Source of the DNA: Galeopsis tetrahit
Taxonomy: Eukaryota; Streptophyta; Magnoliopsida; Lamiales; Lamiaceae
Reading direction: 5' to 3'
DNA length: 64,000 nucleotides
Assembly (NCBI GenBank): GCA_963675135.1
Contig: OY776134.1
Location: 54,579,740 to 54,643,739, forward strand
Within the stretch, counting starts at the first letter, position 1, and each line of letters begins with the position of its first letter. Shown in pieces: positions 34,683 to 45,287 of this stretch. A program made the translations under genes and the position numbers. The notes under the pieces are model-generated. The model was given only the letters and a program-made list of their open reading frames with translations. It was not told the DNA's origin and did no database searches.

Positions 34683-36332
34683 GTGTTGCTCGTCCCCGAG
34701 CAACGAAAGAAATATAGAACAAGTGGGAGGATTGCGAAGAAATTCAATCAAGATTGAATGAGTGATTGTCAACTTTTCTCAATATAGTCAAGCCAAGAGG
34801 TACAAAAATTCACAAACAAGTTCACAAGTTATGTTCAAATCAATGCAAGATTAAGTGCCCAATTCACAATTTCCTCACTAGTAAGTGTATCTCTCATCAC
34901 TCAAAGTGTATATCAAGGAAATGTATGCTCTCAAAATCAAATCACACAAATGCACCACCATATGCTTGCCAAATGTCTAAGTTTTCCACCACATGAAAGT
35001 GTTCAATCAATGAATCAATAAGGACTTTACATTTGGTTGTAATGTAGGCTTTTTGGTTAAGGTGAGAAAAGTTTGGATAAAGTGACTCGTAAACTAGTGG
35101 AGCGAAGAGTAAAGACGCCTAGGAACGTCTCTAAATCTCAAGAGGAAAATTGCAATTGGCCGATTGCAACAAAATTCCAAACTCCCATAATTCATTTGCT
35201 CACTCCTTTAAGCACATTCTTCATCACCAAAACTTTTTTAGCACTTTTGATCTTCAAGCTCTACCAAATGTTTGTACACAAAAGAGTTTTCTTTTTCAAT
35301 GTTTTTCATTTTTCATCAACTCAATTTTTTTTATGTACAACTCACAACTCATCTTTTCTCTCTCTTTTTTCAATCTTTTCACTTTTAAACCAAACAAATC
35401 CACCAAATTCACATTTCACTTCAATTCAACCACATTTGTCAACTTTCAAGCTCCACTAGTTCATATGGGAAATTTAGGCTCACAAAAGATAGACAAATAG
35501 GCTAAATTTGTAGGTTGCCAAAGAAAATAGGTCAATAGGCTCAAAGTGGCTAACTACGGAGAAATTTCATTTGGTATGGAAAATTTGGTTAAGTGACTAT
35601 TCAAAACAAAGATGGCCTTATATCACTTTCAAAAATCTCACACAAAAAGTAGACTCAAACAAAACAATTGGCAAGTTCTAGAGTACACAAGCATGAATGA
35701 TACTCACATGAAGAAAAATAGACCATAAGATATGAAAGTCTAAAGTCTCTAAAGCTCACAAGCTTGTCTAATCATGAATTGAGAGCACCAAATCAAGCAC
35801 AATCTTCACATAATAAAGTGAACAAGCAAGCATCAATCAATACCACAAAACTCAACCAAACTTCCAAAGCCAACAATTACCATCAATTATGACTCAAATA
35901 CCAAATATCCACAAGATATCTCAATCAACAAAATTAACAAAATATTAGGACGAACGGTGCAATAAAAATGAAGGTAAACACATGAAATCTCCCCCCAAAC
36001 TTAAATGAAACTATCTAGTTGAATGCAAAGTTTGGGAATGAGTGTGTTACCTTAGAAATTTGTCACCGACGTAGCTCACAAAAGAAGCAAGCTACCACAA
36101 CCGATTGTCCCTTGGTCTTCTTAGCACCAAAGCACCACCACCTTGAGTTTTCCATGCATATAACTCATCACTGAACATCCACACAACACTCAACCTACAA
36201 AGCAAAAACTCAACAAAAAGAAATCAAAATGCACAATAACTAAAATAAAACTAAAGAAAGCAATAAAAGAATGGGTTGCCTCCAATTTAGCGCTAAGTTT
36301 AACGTCTTCAAGCCGGACGAAGATTAATGAGC

Positions 36333-37238
36333 TCATCGAAAAGGCCATGGATATCGGTCCTCCTTCCCATTGTATTTCAACTTTTGAGCTTCAAAATCAT
36401 GGAGGCTCTCATGAATGGAAGACCAATCCCTTGCATCTTTCTTGCATATTTCTCTCAATGACCGTTCTTCTTGCTCTTCCTCCATCCTCTTTTTCCATTG
36501 CTCTCCATTTTGCTCAGGAATGCCCAAGCACTTCTCAATTTCTTTCTTTAGATCAAAGTGATCAAGAGGCAAAATGAAATCAATAGAAGCATCAATATCA
36601 AGTAAAGTGTAAATTGAAGAGTTTAAAGGTTTAGAAATGCTCATTTCGCTCTCCAACTCATCTTGGGATGCTTCTTGATCTTCTTGTTCTTTGTTGCTCG
36701 TGTCCATCAAAGGACATTCCTCTTTATCATCTTCAATCACCATTAAGCTCCTTCCCGTGCTCATGTCTTCAAGTGGATATCTCTTTGCAATAATCCTCTC
36801 CTTCATGTGTGCAATGAAGAGCTTTTCGATAGTAGTCCTACCCTGTGGCCAAAACTCGTTGCTTTCCCACTCTTGATAATGTACTTGATGAAGCACTTCC
36901 ATAAGTGGAGGAGGAGGTGGACGATACACCTCTTGAGGTGGTGGGGGAGGATATGGATATGGGTGATATGGGTGTTGAGGAGGAGGGTATTGATGTGGAG
37001 GATGAGGTGGGTAATATGCTTGTGGTTGAGGTGGGTAAGGATAAGGATAATATCCTTGAGGAGGAGGTGAAGCTTCTTCATTCCTCCAATCTTGATAATA
37101 GGAGGGAACTTGTTGCATTTGATAATGATGATCAAAGTTCCTCCAATCATCGTAGCTCACATCTACATGTTGTGGAGGATAAATCATACCATGTTGATCA
37201 CAACAATGATTCAATGGGTATTGATTATATCCATCCAT
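36333..37238 (-). CDS. Pro/Tyr-rich protein of the non-autonomous gypsy element (301 aa)
   Basis: I chose the start MDGYNQYPLNHCCDQHG at 37238. The frame is open 90 bases further upstream, but that stretch is hydrophobic and lacks character, and a TTTGTAG acceptor-like site lies between. Residues about 55-115 are a Pro/Tyr/His tract (YYPYPYPPQPQAYYPPHPP and similar). The rest is charged with many Glu/Lys (KEIEKCLGIPEQNGEQWKKR, EEEQEERSLREICKK) and could be helical. There is no zinc knuckle, no protease or polymerase motif. It is the only long minus-strand frame of the element. I do not recognise a domain; a gag substitute or an RNA-binding helper are guesses. Confidence 0.6.
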   Translation of the reverse strand: MDGYNQYPLNHCCDQHGMIYPPQHVDVSYDDWRNFDHHYQMQQVPSYYQDWRNEEASPPPQGYYPYPYPPQPQAYYPPHPPHQYPPPQHPYHPYPYPPPPPQEVYRPPPPPLMEVLHQVHYQEWESNEFWPQGRTTIEKLFIAHMKERIIAKRYPLEDMSTGRSLMVIEDDKEECPLMDTSNKEQEDQEASQDELESEMSISKPLNSSIYTLLDIDASIDFILPLDHFDLKKEIEKCLGIPEQNGEQWKKRMEEEQEERSLREICKKDARDWSSIHESLHDFEAQKLKYNGKEDRYPWPFR

Positions 37239-37373
37239 CTCAATGAAGTGCACACCTACAAAGAACCAAAGTATCAAATTTCTCAAAATAAAAAGAAAAT
37301 GAAATAAAGCAAGTAATGTAGTTAACACTAGTACTCAACTAACTCTAAGTCCCACTTATAGCACTACGTCGCC

Positions 37374-37391
37374 TCCCCGGCAGCGGCGCCA
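37374..37391 (-). other. Primer binding site (tRNA-Asp type)
   Basis: The minus strand reads TGGCGCCGCTGCCGGGGA beside the right LTR. It matches the 3' end of plant tRNA-Asp with one apparent mismatch, as I remember that tRNA. This fixes the right LTR as 5'. Confidence 0.85.
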
Positions 37392-37392
37392 T

Positions 37393-39080
37393 TGACTTGA
37401 ACGAAATTTTTAGGTCAATATGTTTTGACTAACTACTTTCCCTCAAGCATAAGGGATCGTAGTAGTATGCACGTAAGTATTTCGACCAAGTAGTATCGAA
37501 CCACGGGAGGTGGGCTAGTGCAATGGATCCCTAGAGTTGTACGTCGTCATAACTAATGTAGCTACGGTTTAGGGAGTTGGATGCAAAACTAAAGCTAAAC
37601 AATAATCTAAAGACAATAAATTAAACTAAACACATTCTAAAGGCTAACAAGTAATTCAACAACTAAATCAACAAAACAAGAAAATGACAAGTAAGAACAA
37701 ATAACAACTACGAATGAAATTCGAAGAAGTGCAAGAGTGGGAATGCTTCGAGTGTTCTCTACCTAGTGAAATCGAGCGGGATTGCTTATACCATTTTTAT
37801 GCTTCAATTTGGATTTGCTAAGAGCATCAAGATGCTAGGATGAAAATCGTTTCCCTTCGGGTACTATAGCCTTACGTCTAAGGTGTTCCCAAACCCGGTA
37901 ATAAGACATCTTCCTAATCCTCACCAACTACCCGAATAACCATTTAAGTAATTAATGTCTCCTAATGGGAGTTCTAATACGATTAACTCTCTCTCGACGA
38001 ATTAAAAGTATAATAAACGCATTTGTATACCAACAACTCACACCATAAATTTAAACATGTTCATGTAACTCTCGTCTACGCTAAACATGTCTCAAAATAT
38101 GGATTAATAGAAGTTAATACTCAAAGCACCAATAAAACCCAATAAGAGAAGCAACAATCCAAATATCAACAATAATCAAAGCATAAACAATTTTAACACT
38201 AAATATTCACATGGTTTCAAACACCCAAAGCATAAAAAGCTTAGTCCATGGTGTTTGAGAAAACACCCATGGCTAAAACAACAAAAAAAATATAAATAAA
38301 CAAGAAATTTACCATACAAAGCTTAAATAAATGAAAAATATCACCTTGAGAGTCTTGAAATTCTTCCATTCTTACATAAAAATGAAATGCTCAAATGATT
38401 CTAAGCTAAGAAAGCATAAAAATGAAGAGTGTGTCTGAGGAGATAAGCTCCTCAAACCTAAGATAATTGTTCTTCTATTTCTCACATGTTGGAGGAAAAT
38501 GAACTAGGGCTTGAGTGTGTAGAAGTGAGGCAAAACCTCCCAATAATCTGATTTGGGAAGGTATTTATAGCTTGGAAGAGTGTTGGAGACGAAATTTGCA
38601 CTTAGGCCCTTGAAATCCTTTAAAATTCTCGAATTTCCGCGCAGAAACGGGCTCAAACGGTCGACCGAGTGACCTCAAACGGTCGACCGAGTGAGATGGA
38701 AGTCCAGAAACTGACCTGGAAGCAGATTTCACTCGGTCAACCGAGTGGGTTGACTCGGCTGCCCGAGTGGAATCTGTTACAGTTTCACACTTTCTTGTTT
38801 CGATCATATCTTGAGCTCCCGACCTCCGATTGACTTGATTCTTTTTTTCATTCCACTCATTTTTTCGAGACGCATCCAATGGTGCAATTATCTTCTTGAC
38901 TTCATGAATTCTCAGACACGTATTTTGCTTCCAAATAAGTTCAATTTACCTAAAAAATAGCAAAACACATACCTTTCTCATTTCAAGTGCAATTAGTCAA
39001 TTTAGTGTGAATAATGCAACAAAACCCTCAAAATTATGTAAAATAAACACATGAATTTCAAGCAATTTTCACACTAATCA
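37393..39080 (-). repeat. Gypsy-type 5' LTR (right copy)
   Basis: It is 1688 bp and nearly identical to the left copy, followed by TSD aaggg. The 104-codon minus frame at 38565-38879 recurs in both LTRs and lies across the TATA and palindrome region, so it is not a credible gene. Confidence 0.95.
38560..38571 (-). promoter_or_regulatory. LTR promoter: TATA box with upstream palindromes
   Basis: The minus strand reads GCTATAAATACC. Upstream on that strand, at 38658-38768, lie four copies of an ACTCGG-(T/C)-CGACCGAGT-like palindrome: two CGGTCGACCGAGTGA, one CACTCGGTCAACCGAGTG and one ACTCGGCTGCCCGAGT. Dyad repeats just upstream of TATA look like binding sites for a dimeric regulator, but this is inferred. 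Confidence 0.5.
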
Positions 39081-39085
39081 AAGGG

Positions 39086-40058
39086 CTGTTTTTTTTTTTA
39101 CCAGTTTATGTATGTTTTATTTTTATGTTTTAGAATGATGGATGGTGGACTCTTTAAGTATTTTAATTATGTTTTTTTGTTATATAAGTATGTATGGGCA
39201 AATAGCTAGCCCTTGATCGGTTGAAAATTTTCCACCTTTTGTTATGCAAGTGAATATCAACCGTTAAATGTGATTTTGTATTTTAATTTTGCACTTTTAA
39301 TTTTAATTTTATATCACAATAATAATATAAATGTTCAATTTTGTTTATAAATAAGAAATTTTTATAAGGTAAATTTGACAAAGTTTTAAAGTCCATAATT
39401 ACAAACAAATTATAAGGTATGTAAATTTTGACAAAGTGTCAAATTATAAGTATGGAAATTTTTACAAGGTAAATTCGAATATTATGGAAAAAGTTTTTGC
39501 TAATTTAACTTTAATATTTGCTAATTTTAAGTAAATTCGAATATTATATATAACAAGGTAAATTCGTCAAATTATAATTTATAAGTATGTAAATTTTTAC
39601 AATGTAAATTCGAATATTATGGAAATAATTCCATCTATTTTAACTTTAACTTTAATATTTCCTAATTTCAAGTAAATTCGAATATTATATAACAAGAAAA
39701 AAAAAATCTTAAATCTGTAATTAATTCATCTATTTTTCATCTTAATTTTTCATTTAGTAATACTTTAATTAATTTCATCTACTTTCATCTTAATTAATTT
39801 TAATTTTGTTCAGATTAAGTGAACACGAGTTTAGGTTTAATTTTGTTTTTGTATTAATGGTTAATTAATGAATAAATTATGGGGTATGTAGGCAAGATAA
39901 TTTTTTAATTCTTTGCGTGTGGGGGTATGCGTCATGATGATGATTTGGGGGATGCCAAAGGTTGCAAAGCTGGGATGACAATATAAATACCCTTAGTCAT
40001 TTGTGTTTTCATTCATCCCTACATTCATCCTCAATTCTAAACCCTAAATTTCTCCCAA
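39086..40058. other. AT-rich DNA and promoter of the Gly-rich-tail gene
   Basis: No gene seen. Short phrases such as AGTAAATTCGAATATTAT and AAGGTAAATTCG recur between 39440 and 39700. A TATA box (ATATAAATA) at 39981-39989 lies about 70 bases before the start codon at 40059, with a CATTCATCC-rich leader between. Confidence 0.5.
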
Positions 40059-40424
40059 ATGGCAAGAACACCTTCAAAGTCAGGCCAGTTTCAAGAGTTT
40101 GTGCCTTCCTCCCCGAAAGGTCTCTTGTCAATGTACGAGTACACAAAGAGGCAACACGAAGAACTCAAAGATGAAGTGAAGCTTTTTATGAAGAGATTGT
40201 TGTTTCACTGCACACCACAATCATTGAGCAATGTGATCCTGGACGAGGATCCCTTGCATAGGATTTATGAGTTCTTTGTTGAAGCTCATAAGGTCAAGGA
40301 AATTCCAGTGATTGTGCTCTCTGATTCAACTGTTCGAGATCAAGAAAGTGGCGGTGGCGGTAGCGGCGGAGGCGGAGGCGGTGAAGGCGATATGGAAGAC
40401 AGCGTTCAGGGTGGTGGTGATTAG
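40059..40424 (+). CDS. Small protein with Gly/Ser-rich acidic tail (121 aa), unrecognised
   Basis: The single-exon frame starts MARTPSKSGQFQEFVPSSPK and has a basic, helical-looking middle (YEYTKRQHEELKDEVKLFMK), followed by LSNVILDEDPLHRIYEFFVE. The tail is low complexity (GGGGSGGGGGGEGDMED). A good TATA box lies about 70 bp upstream, and codon use differs from the AT-rich surroundings. There is no signal peptide, zinc motif or membrane segment. I do not recognise the family. It lies within the pair of inverted ends (29415, 41805) together with other small genes and may be cargo of that element. Confidence 0.55.
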   Translation: MARTPSKSGQFQEFVPSSPKGLLSMYEYTKRQHEELKDEVKLFMKRLLFHCTPQSLSNVILDEDPLHRIYEFFVEAHKVKEIPVIVLSDSTVRDQESGGGGSGGGGGGEGDMEDSVQGGGD

Positions 40425-41036
40425 AATGATGGTTAAGTTTATCTACTAATTAGGTGTTTGTTTAAGTTTAAGTTTAAGTTTATGTTTATCTTTTTTTTTT
40501 TTTTTTTTTTGTTATTGTGGGATGTAATCTTCCCCACCATTTTGCAATCGAATATCCATGAGTAATGAAATGGTATTTTGCTATTAATGAGTCGTTTTAC
40601 TTTATTTATTGTGTTTTGTAAGATAAACAACTAAATTAACAACACCATTAAAGCGACTAACACCAATTTTTGGATGTAATCTTGTTTGAAGTTTATTAAT
40701 TCCAATAAATTTATCAAATTAATCGAAACATATTACAATATTTTACTTGTAAATCTTTCACTTGTAAAAATTTCCAAATTAACATCTTTTGAAAAATTTC
40801 ATAACTTAACCAAATTAATACAAATTAACATCTTTTGAAAAATCCCCAATTCTTATCAAAGGAATTCACTTATCAGAATTAATGAAATTTAAGTTGTAAT
40901 CTTCCCCAATTTCACTTACAATCGTCGATTCTTTTAAATTCCATCAAATTTCAGTAAATTCATCAAATAAATCTAACAATAAACACACTTTTAAAAAATA
41001 ACATTGCATAGCTTGATTGAGGGCTGGAAATGCAGA
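40425..41036. other. Spacer with a long T tract, no gene seen
   Basis: After the stop codon lie TTTAAGTTTAAG repeats and a run of about 20 T at 40491-40510. The rest is AT-rich with repeated CAAATTAACATCTTTTGAAA phrases at about 40774 and 40814. Confidence 0.5.
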
Positions 41037-41483
41037 TTACATTTTACAATTATAGAATGAACACCAAAAAAACAAACTCGCAAAACCACCTACGATTCCA
41101 GAAACAAAACAAAAAAACAGAAGTATAGGAACAAGGATGGCTAAAGACTGGTAATATTGCATAAGGCCATTTTGGATTCTTGTCGACTGATAAGAACTTG
41201 AAGCAGCCTCCTTCGTTTCATCTTCATTCACATTTAATCCAAGATTCGAATTTGAATCATCTTTATACGACATCGGCTGGAAATAGGAATCATCACCATA
41301 CGACCTTTGCTGGAAAAAGGATGTGTATGCATCGATAGCCTCTTCTTCACTCCGGTAAGATCTGTACAAGGATCCTTTGAATCCGAGGACATGTGGAGCA
41401 CAATCACTCCAACTATCGTATATACCTACTCGTACGCCTTTGAAGACGACGTAAAATTTTTCAACCTTTTTTTCGTTAGACAT
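41037..41483 (-). CDS. RNase H1-N/viroplasmin-domain protein with C-terminal membrane anchor (148 aa)
   Basis: Residues about 8-56 match the RNase H1 N-terminal (Cauli_VI/viroplasmin) fold: KFYVVFKGVRVGIYDSWSDC, GFKGSLYRSYRSEEEAIDAY. The conserved K-G, G-I-Y-x-S-W, V-x-G-x-x-G and S-Y-x-S-x-E-E-A positions are present. In RNase H1 this module binds RNA/DNA hybrids or dsRNA. No catalytic RNase H domain follows. A Ser/Asp-rich linker leads to a strongly hydrophobic segment (SLAILVPILLFFCFVSGIVG) near the C-terminus, suggesting a tail-anchored protein. The gene starts about 320 bp inside the right inverted end and reads inward. Family resemblance is clear; the role in this context is unknown. 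Confidence 0.7.
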   Translation of the reverse strand: MSNEKKVEKFYVVFKGVRVGIYDSWSDCAPHVLGFKGSLYRSYRSEEEAIDAYTSFFQQRSYGDDSYFQPMSYKDDSNSNLGLNVNEDETKEAASSSYQSTRIQNGLMQYYQSLAILVPILLFFCFVSGIVGGFASLFFWCSFYNCKM

Positions 41484-42180
41484 TCTGACGAAGAAGGTGA
41501 AGTTTTTATTTTATTTTTCGGCACAAAAATGAAGATGGAGTTCTTAGGAAAGAAGAAAGAAGAATGAAGATAGAGATGGAGTGTAATTAAATACAACTTT
41601 TGAAATGAGTTGGTGTGTAATTATTACTGCCTTGAAAACACAAAGAGAGAGAGAGAATAAAGGCAGATTTTATTATTTAATTCAAATTACACTTAATGGT
41701 ATATTCGTCATTTCAAAACAACTTAAAACGTAAAATTACAAAAATGCCCTTTTCTGGATATCCAGAATTTTCTGGATATCCAGATTCTGGATGTTTAGCA
41801 CCACCCTAACCTTAAAATAACCAAACATGTTACTCTCTCTATCCACTAAAACTTTGTTCAATTCTATTTTTTTTATATACAAAGAATATATTTATTATTT
41901 AAATAATTAACTTTTAAATTATTATTTTTTAACTTTAGTAACACGATTGAAATTTATCAATAATATTTGGGTTAGTCTTACACAATACAACTAATTTAGA
42001 AAAAATGTCTAAAATCTCAGCCCATTAACCAATTAACAGTCAAACCCAAAAAAAACTCACAGTAATTCAATTCAAGTTTCAAAAATTTTGCAGGTCAATT
42101 AAATAAACGGGTCCAATAATTTAGTTGGGTCCTAGGACAATGCGAACTCTTTATTTATTTTACTGTATGAATAATATTAT

Positions 42181-43183
42181 TTTACTATATGAAGGAATTT
42201 GTTTTACTACATGAATAAATATATTGTTTTACTATATGAAGGAATTTACTATATGATGTTTTACTATATGAAGGAATTTGTTTTACTACATGAATAAATA
42301 TATGATGTTTTACTACATGAATAAATATGATTTACTCCATGAAGTTTATTATGTTACTGAGACAGAAATAATAGAAGGAGAAGTCTCCAAAAACAATGTA
42401 TAGAGTAAATATATGATATTTTACTACATGAATAAATATGATTTACTCCATGAAGTTTATTATGTTACTGAGACAGAAATAATAGAAGGAGAAGTCTCCA
42501 AAAACAACATTAATTTGCTTCCATTATACCTACACATATTTTTTTTTTATCGATAAATTAAATTTGTTATTCACAAATTAAATATATGCATATACATTAG
42601 CTGATATTTGGTGACTAAAGTGACTCAAGATAACAAAACAGCCATCACCCCTGTCTATCAGAATTTTTGATATCTATTCTCTCAGAATAATATTTGGGGA
42701 GGTTCTCCAGTTCTTGTATTCCACGATATCTATTCTCTCAGAATAATATTTGGGGAGGTTCTCCAGTTCTTGTATTCCATATTTCTGGGAATAGCTTGTT
42801 TTGCAGTTATCCAACTCCAAACTCTCGATATGATCTCTTCCTTTTGCAGTTATCCAACTCCAAACTCTCGATATGATCTCTTCCAACATATTCTCTCTCT
42901 CTCCGTATTTCCTAGTTTCTGAAAATTTTCGCGTGAGAAATGTAAATACTACAACAACACTACATGTATGCAAATGTGCTACTAGATGAAAAAAATATTG
43001 TCAGTACATAGTACATGTATATAAATGAACTAGTAGACCATAAAAATGAACTTACTACTATATGAATACAAGTTTAATTAAAAACTAAAAATATTGTCAG
43101 TACATAGTACATGTATATAAATGAACTAGTAGACCATAAAAATGAACTTACTACTATATGAATACAAGTTTAATTAAAAACTA
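42181..43183. repeat. Cluster of five short tandem duplications
   Basis: Duplicated units: 42181-42222/42261-42302 (42 bp), 42299-42396/42411-42508 (about 98 bp, period 112), 42669-42723/42725-42779 (55 bp, identical), 42801-42841/42844-42884 (41 bp, identical) and 42995-43087/43091-43183 (93 bp, essentially identical). Each is an independent sequence. The minus frame at 42674-42973 exists only because the duplicated units happen to stay open. Confidence 0.9.
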
Positions 43184-44691
43184 CAAAGCGGATCTTAATT
43201 CAATTATGGAGCGGATCTGGATAAGGGTCAGTCAAACGAATTAAAAGAGTCCCAATATATGTTTGCAGTCCACTTACCAAGTTGCAATATTGCATCTAAG
43301 TTTTTGTGGCAATATTTTTATTTGTTATTTCACCTATTATTTTTATACTTAAAATATAATTTATTTATTTTTAAATATGTATAAAAAAAATGAGAAATGT
43401 ATCGATTGATTATTTTTTTTCTTATTCTTCCATGTCGGTAGGGAAGTATTTTTAATAACATATAGCCAAGAATCTCACCAACACGCAACAAAATCTGAAC
43501 TCTTGATACAACCTGTCAAAAGACCTGCACTTTGTACTAATTCGCCACATCTAACTCTCCATTAATCAATGTGTTGGCCGTAAATGTAATCATGGTCATA
43601 TTGAAATTTTAAAATTTCAAAAAAAAAAAGTATTGTGTTAACGTTTTCAATTAAGCAGATTGATCAATTCAATAAACCAAATCATTCCTACAGTATCAAT
43701 AGAACTGTTACTACGAGTACTTAAAATTGAAGAAGCTCAGCTCAAGCACTTGTCAAGTCTAATTCAGCTCGGCTCGACTACATTGATTAGTGAAAAAACG
43801 AGTCTAACTCATCGATCGAGCCTTCCTAACAAAGTAACAAGCCTAATATAATTTAAAGAATTTTTTTAAATATCGAGCCTAACGAGTTAAATTGAAGTTG
43901 ACTCGTCAATAAATAGAGTATCTAACGTGCTCACATTTATTTACACAAGCGAGTCGAGTTCGAACCTTACAAAATTGAGTCGAGCTCACAAACAACTCAG
44001 TTAGCTCAACCGCATTAAGTGTCAAGTCCTAAAAGCTACACGATTTTTTCCGGTGAGCAAATGAAATGACGTCGTAACTGCTCTCCCATGATGTGCAGAA
44101 AAACGTTAACACTAGTCTTTTATTAAATGAACACGGTTTGTAGCATATTCCTCAACGAATAATGGTGCCAAGACCTAAAGGCTACATGATTTCTTCCAAT
44201 TACTTTAATTAATCCAGGTTAAGTTTCGTACAAAAATAATCAACCAAGTCCATTTTTTTAAAATCTATTTTATATAGTTTCCCAACCTAACGAAGAAGGC
44301 CTTGTTGTCTTATAAAATTGCCCCTTCACCCACACCAAAGCTACATTATCAATTTTGTTATTTCAATTGATTGAATCAAATGTTAAATTAAAGATTAAAT
44401 TAAATATTAAAATCTGTATTTATTATAATCCTATCTGAATTATATTTTAAAATAAAGATTTTTTAAAATAAAGTGAAGTATAAATTTTAAAATTAAGTTA
44501 GGTCTCTCATGGTTGATAGCCACATATATAATTTGGTTAAATGTAATTAATACGAAATGTCCTAATCATTCTCATACGTATACTCCCACTTAATAGTTGG
44601 CCAACTAGCCTAATCTCTTCATTATTCTTAATTATGTTTCTCCACCCTGTAATGACCCTGTCTAAAAACACTTTCATCTATATTAAATTAA
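43184..44691. other. Intergenic DNA, no gene seen
   Basis: AT-rich DNA with a stretch rich in GAGTCGAGCTC-like phrases (43730-44020). Neither coding frames with recognisable content nor clear repeat ends were found. Confidence 0.5.
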
Positions 44692-45036
44692 TCAGTCAAC
44701 TATTTTGTTCGTCTTAGGTCCTATTAGAGAAACTTCATTAATAGCCTGAAGAATCTTCCCTCGTAGTATTTTGACCTGAAAAAAGCAATTCAAAATCAAA
44801 TCAATTAATAAACAAAAATAAATACACAAATTTAGAGCTTTTAATACGTGAAGCCACGCGCCTACCTTCAGAGAATAATGCCAAAGTTGAACGGATATGG
44901 AAAAAAACCCATAAGGTGTCACGTGACCACCACGCCACACACGACGTTCCGATGGAGACGAGGCACTGTCACACCACTCGCCGTCACGTGGGTTTACGGA
45001 TAACAATAAACGCCTTCTCCGTCGGTTAGTGGACAA
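44692..45036 (-). CDS. Possible small two-exon gene (84 aa), unrecognised
   Basis: Exon 1 (45036-44866) encodes MSTNRRRRRLLLSVNPRDGE and VWRGGHVTPYGFFSISVQLW, ending LK at a GTAGG donor. Exon 2 (44775-44692) after a TTTTCAG acceptor encodes VKILRGKILQAINEVSLIGP and ends NKIVD. The splice keeps frame; reading through the intron also stays open, which weakens the model. The exon 1 DNA is GC-rich relative to its surroundings and contains CACGTGAC/TCACGTGG motifs, so it could instead be a promoter. I recognise no domain. Confidence 0.35.
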   Translation of the reverse strand: MSTNRRRRRLLLSVNPRDGEWCDSASSPSERRVWRGGHVTPYGFFSISVQLWHYSLKVGAWLHVLKALNLCIYFCLLIDLILNCFFQVKILRGKILQAINEVSLIGPKTNKIVD

Positions 45037-45287
45037 ATTTACAGTACGCTATGTAACGGTTACTGTAACGGCCGTTATTCTTTTTCAACAAGAATCGGGA
45101 ATCATCTAAATCTCAAGTTTAATCACAAATTCTGGGTCTCCAGGCGTTCTTTTGATTTTTGGTAATTTCAGGTGTGAATCAATGTATTTAATTTTCCTTT
45201 TATGTTATTTATAGAAAAAAAGAAGACATCAAAAAATGGAACAAATTCCGTTTCCCCCTCTTTTGATTTGATTGAAAAACCCTAGCA

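Larger units (their letters stand above)
32979..39080 (-). mobile_element. Non-autonomous Ty3/gypsy-type LTR element (LARD-like), very young
   Basis: Two 1688-bp LTRs (32979-34666 and 37393-39080) have TGACTTG...AATCA ends and TSD aaggg (32974-32978 and 39081-39085). I saw only one base difference between them by eye. The primer binding site (37374-37391) fits tRNA-Asp, as in Athila/Tat-like gypsy elements. A polypurine tract (minus TTTAAGTTTGGGGGG) sits beside the left LTR, so the element reads on the minus strand. The 2.7-kb interior has no gag, protease, RT or integrase and only one long frame (36333-37238). It must have been mobilised by proteins of another element. Confidence 0.93.
29415..41805. 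mobile_element. Possible 12-kb TIR element carrying several small genes
   Basis: The left end reads GGTAATGCTATGTATCCAG, then ATTCTGGATAT. The right end, on the minus strand from 41805, reads GGTGGTGCTAAACATCCAG and then two CTGGATATCCAG palindromes. The 19-base termini align without gaps at about 14 positions, and TGAC-AT-TAC-like blocks follow further in. At both ends a gene starts 330-375 bp inside and reads inward. I could not find a 9-bp TSD: flanks are aggtattaa and ctaacctta. The two ends could therefore belong to different members of one family. No complete transposase is present. Confidence 0.35.

Noticed and set aside
36347..37307. Plus-strand frames rich in Gly/Glu/Val or Trp/Arg opposite the Pro/Tyr-rich gene
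   Set aside because: They are antisense shadows of the low-complexity proline tract.
42674..42973. 99-codon minus frame with repeated ENLPKYYSERID-like phrases
   Set aside because: The repetition comes from two non-coding tandem duplications; no start context, domain or splice structure supports it.
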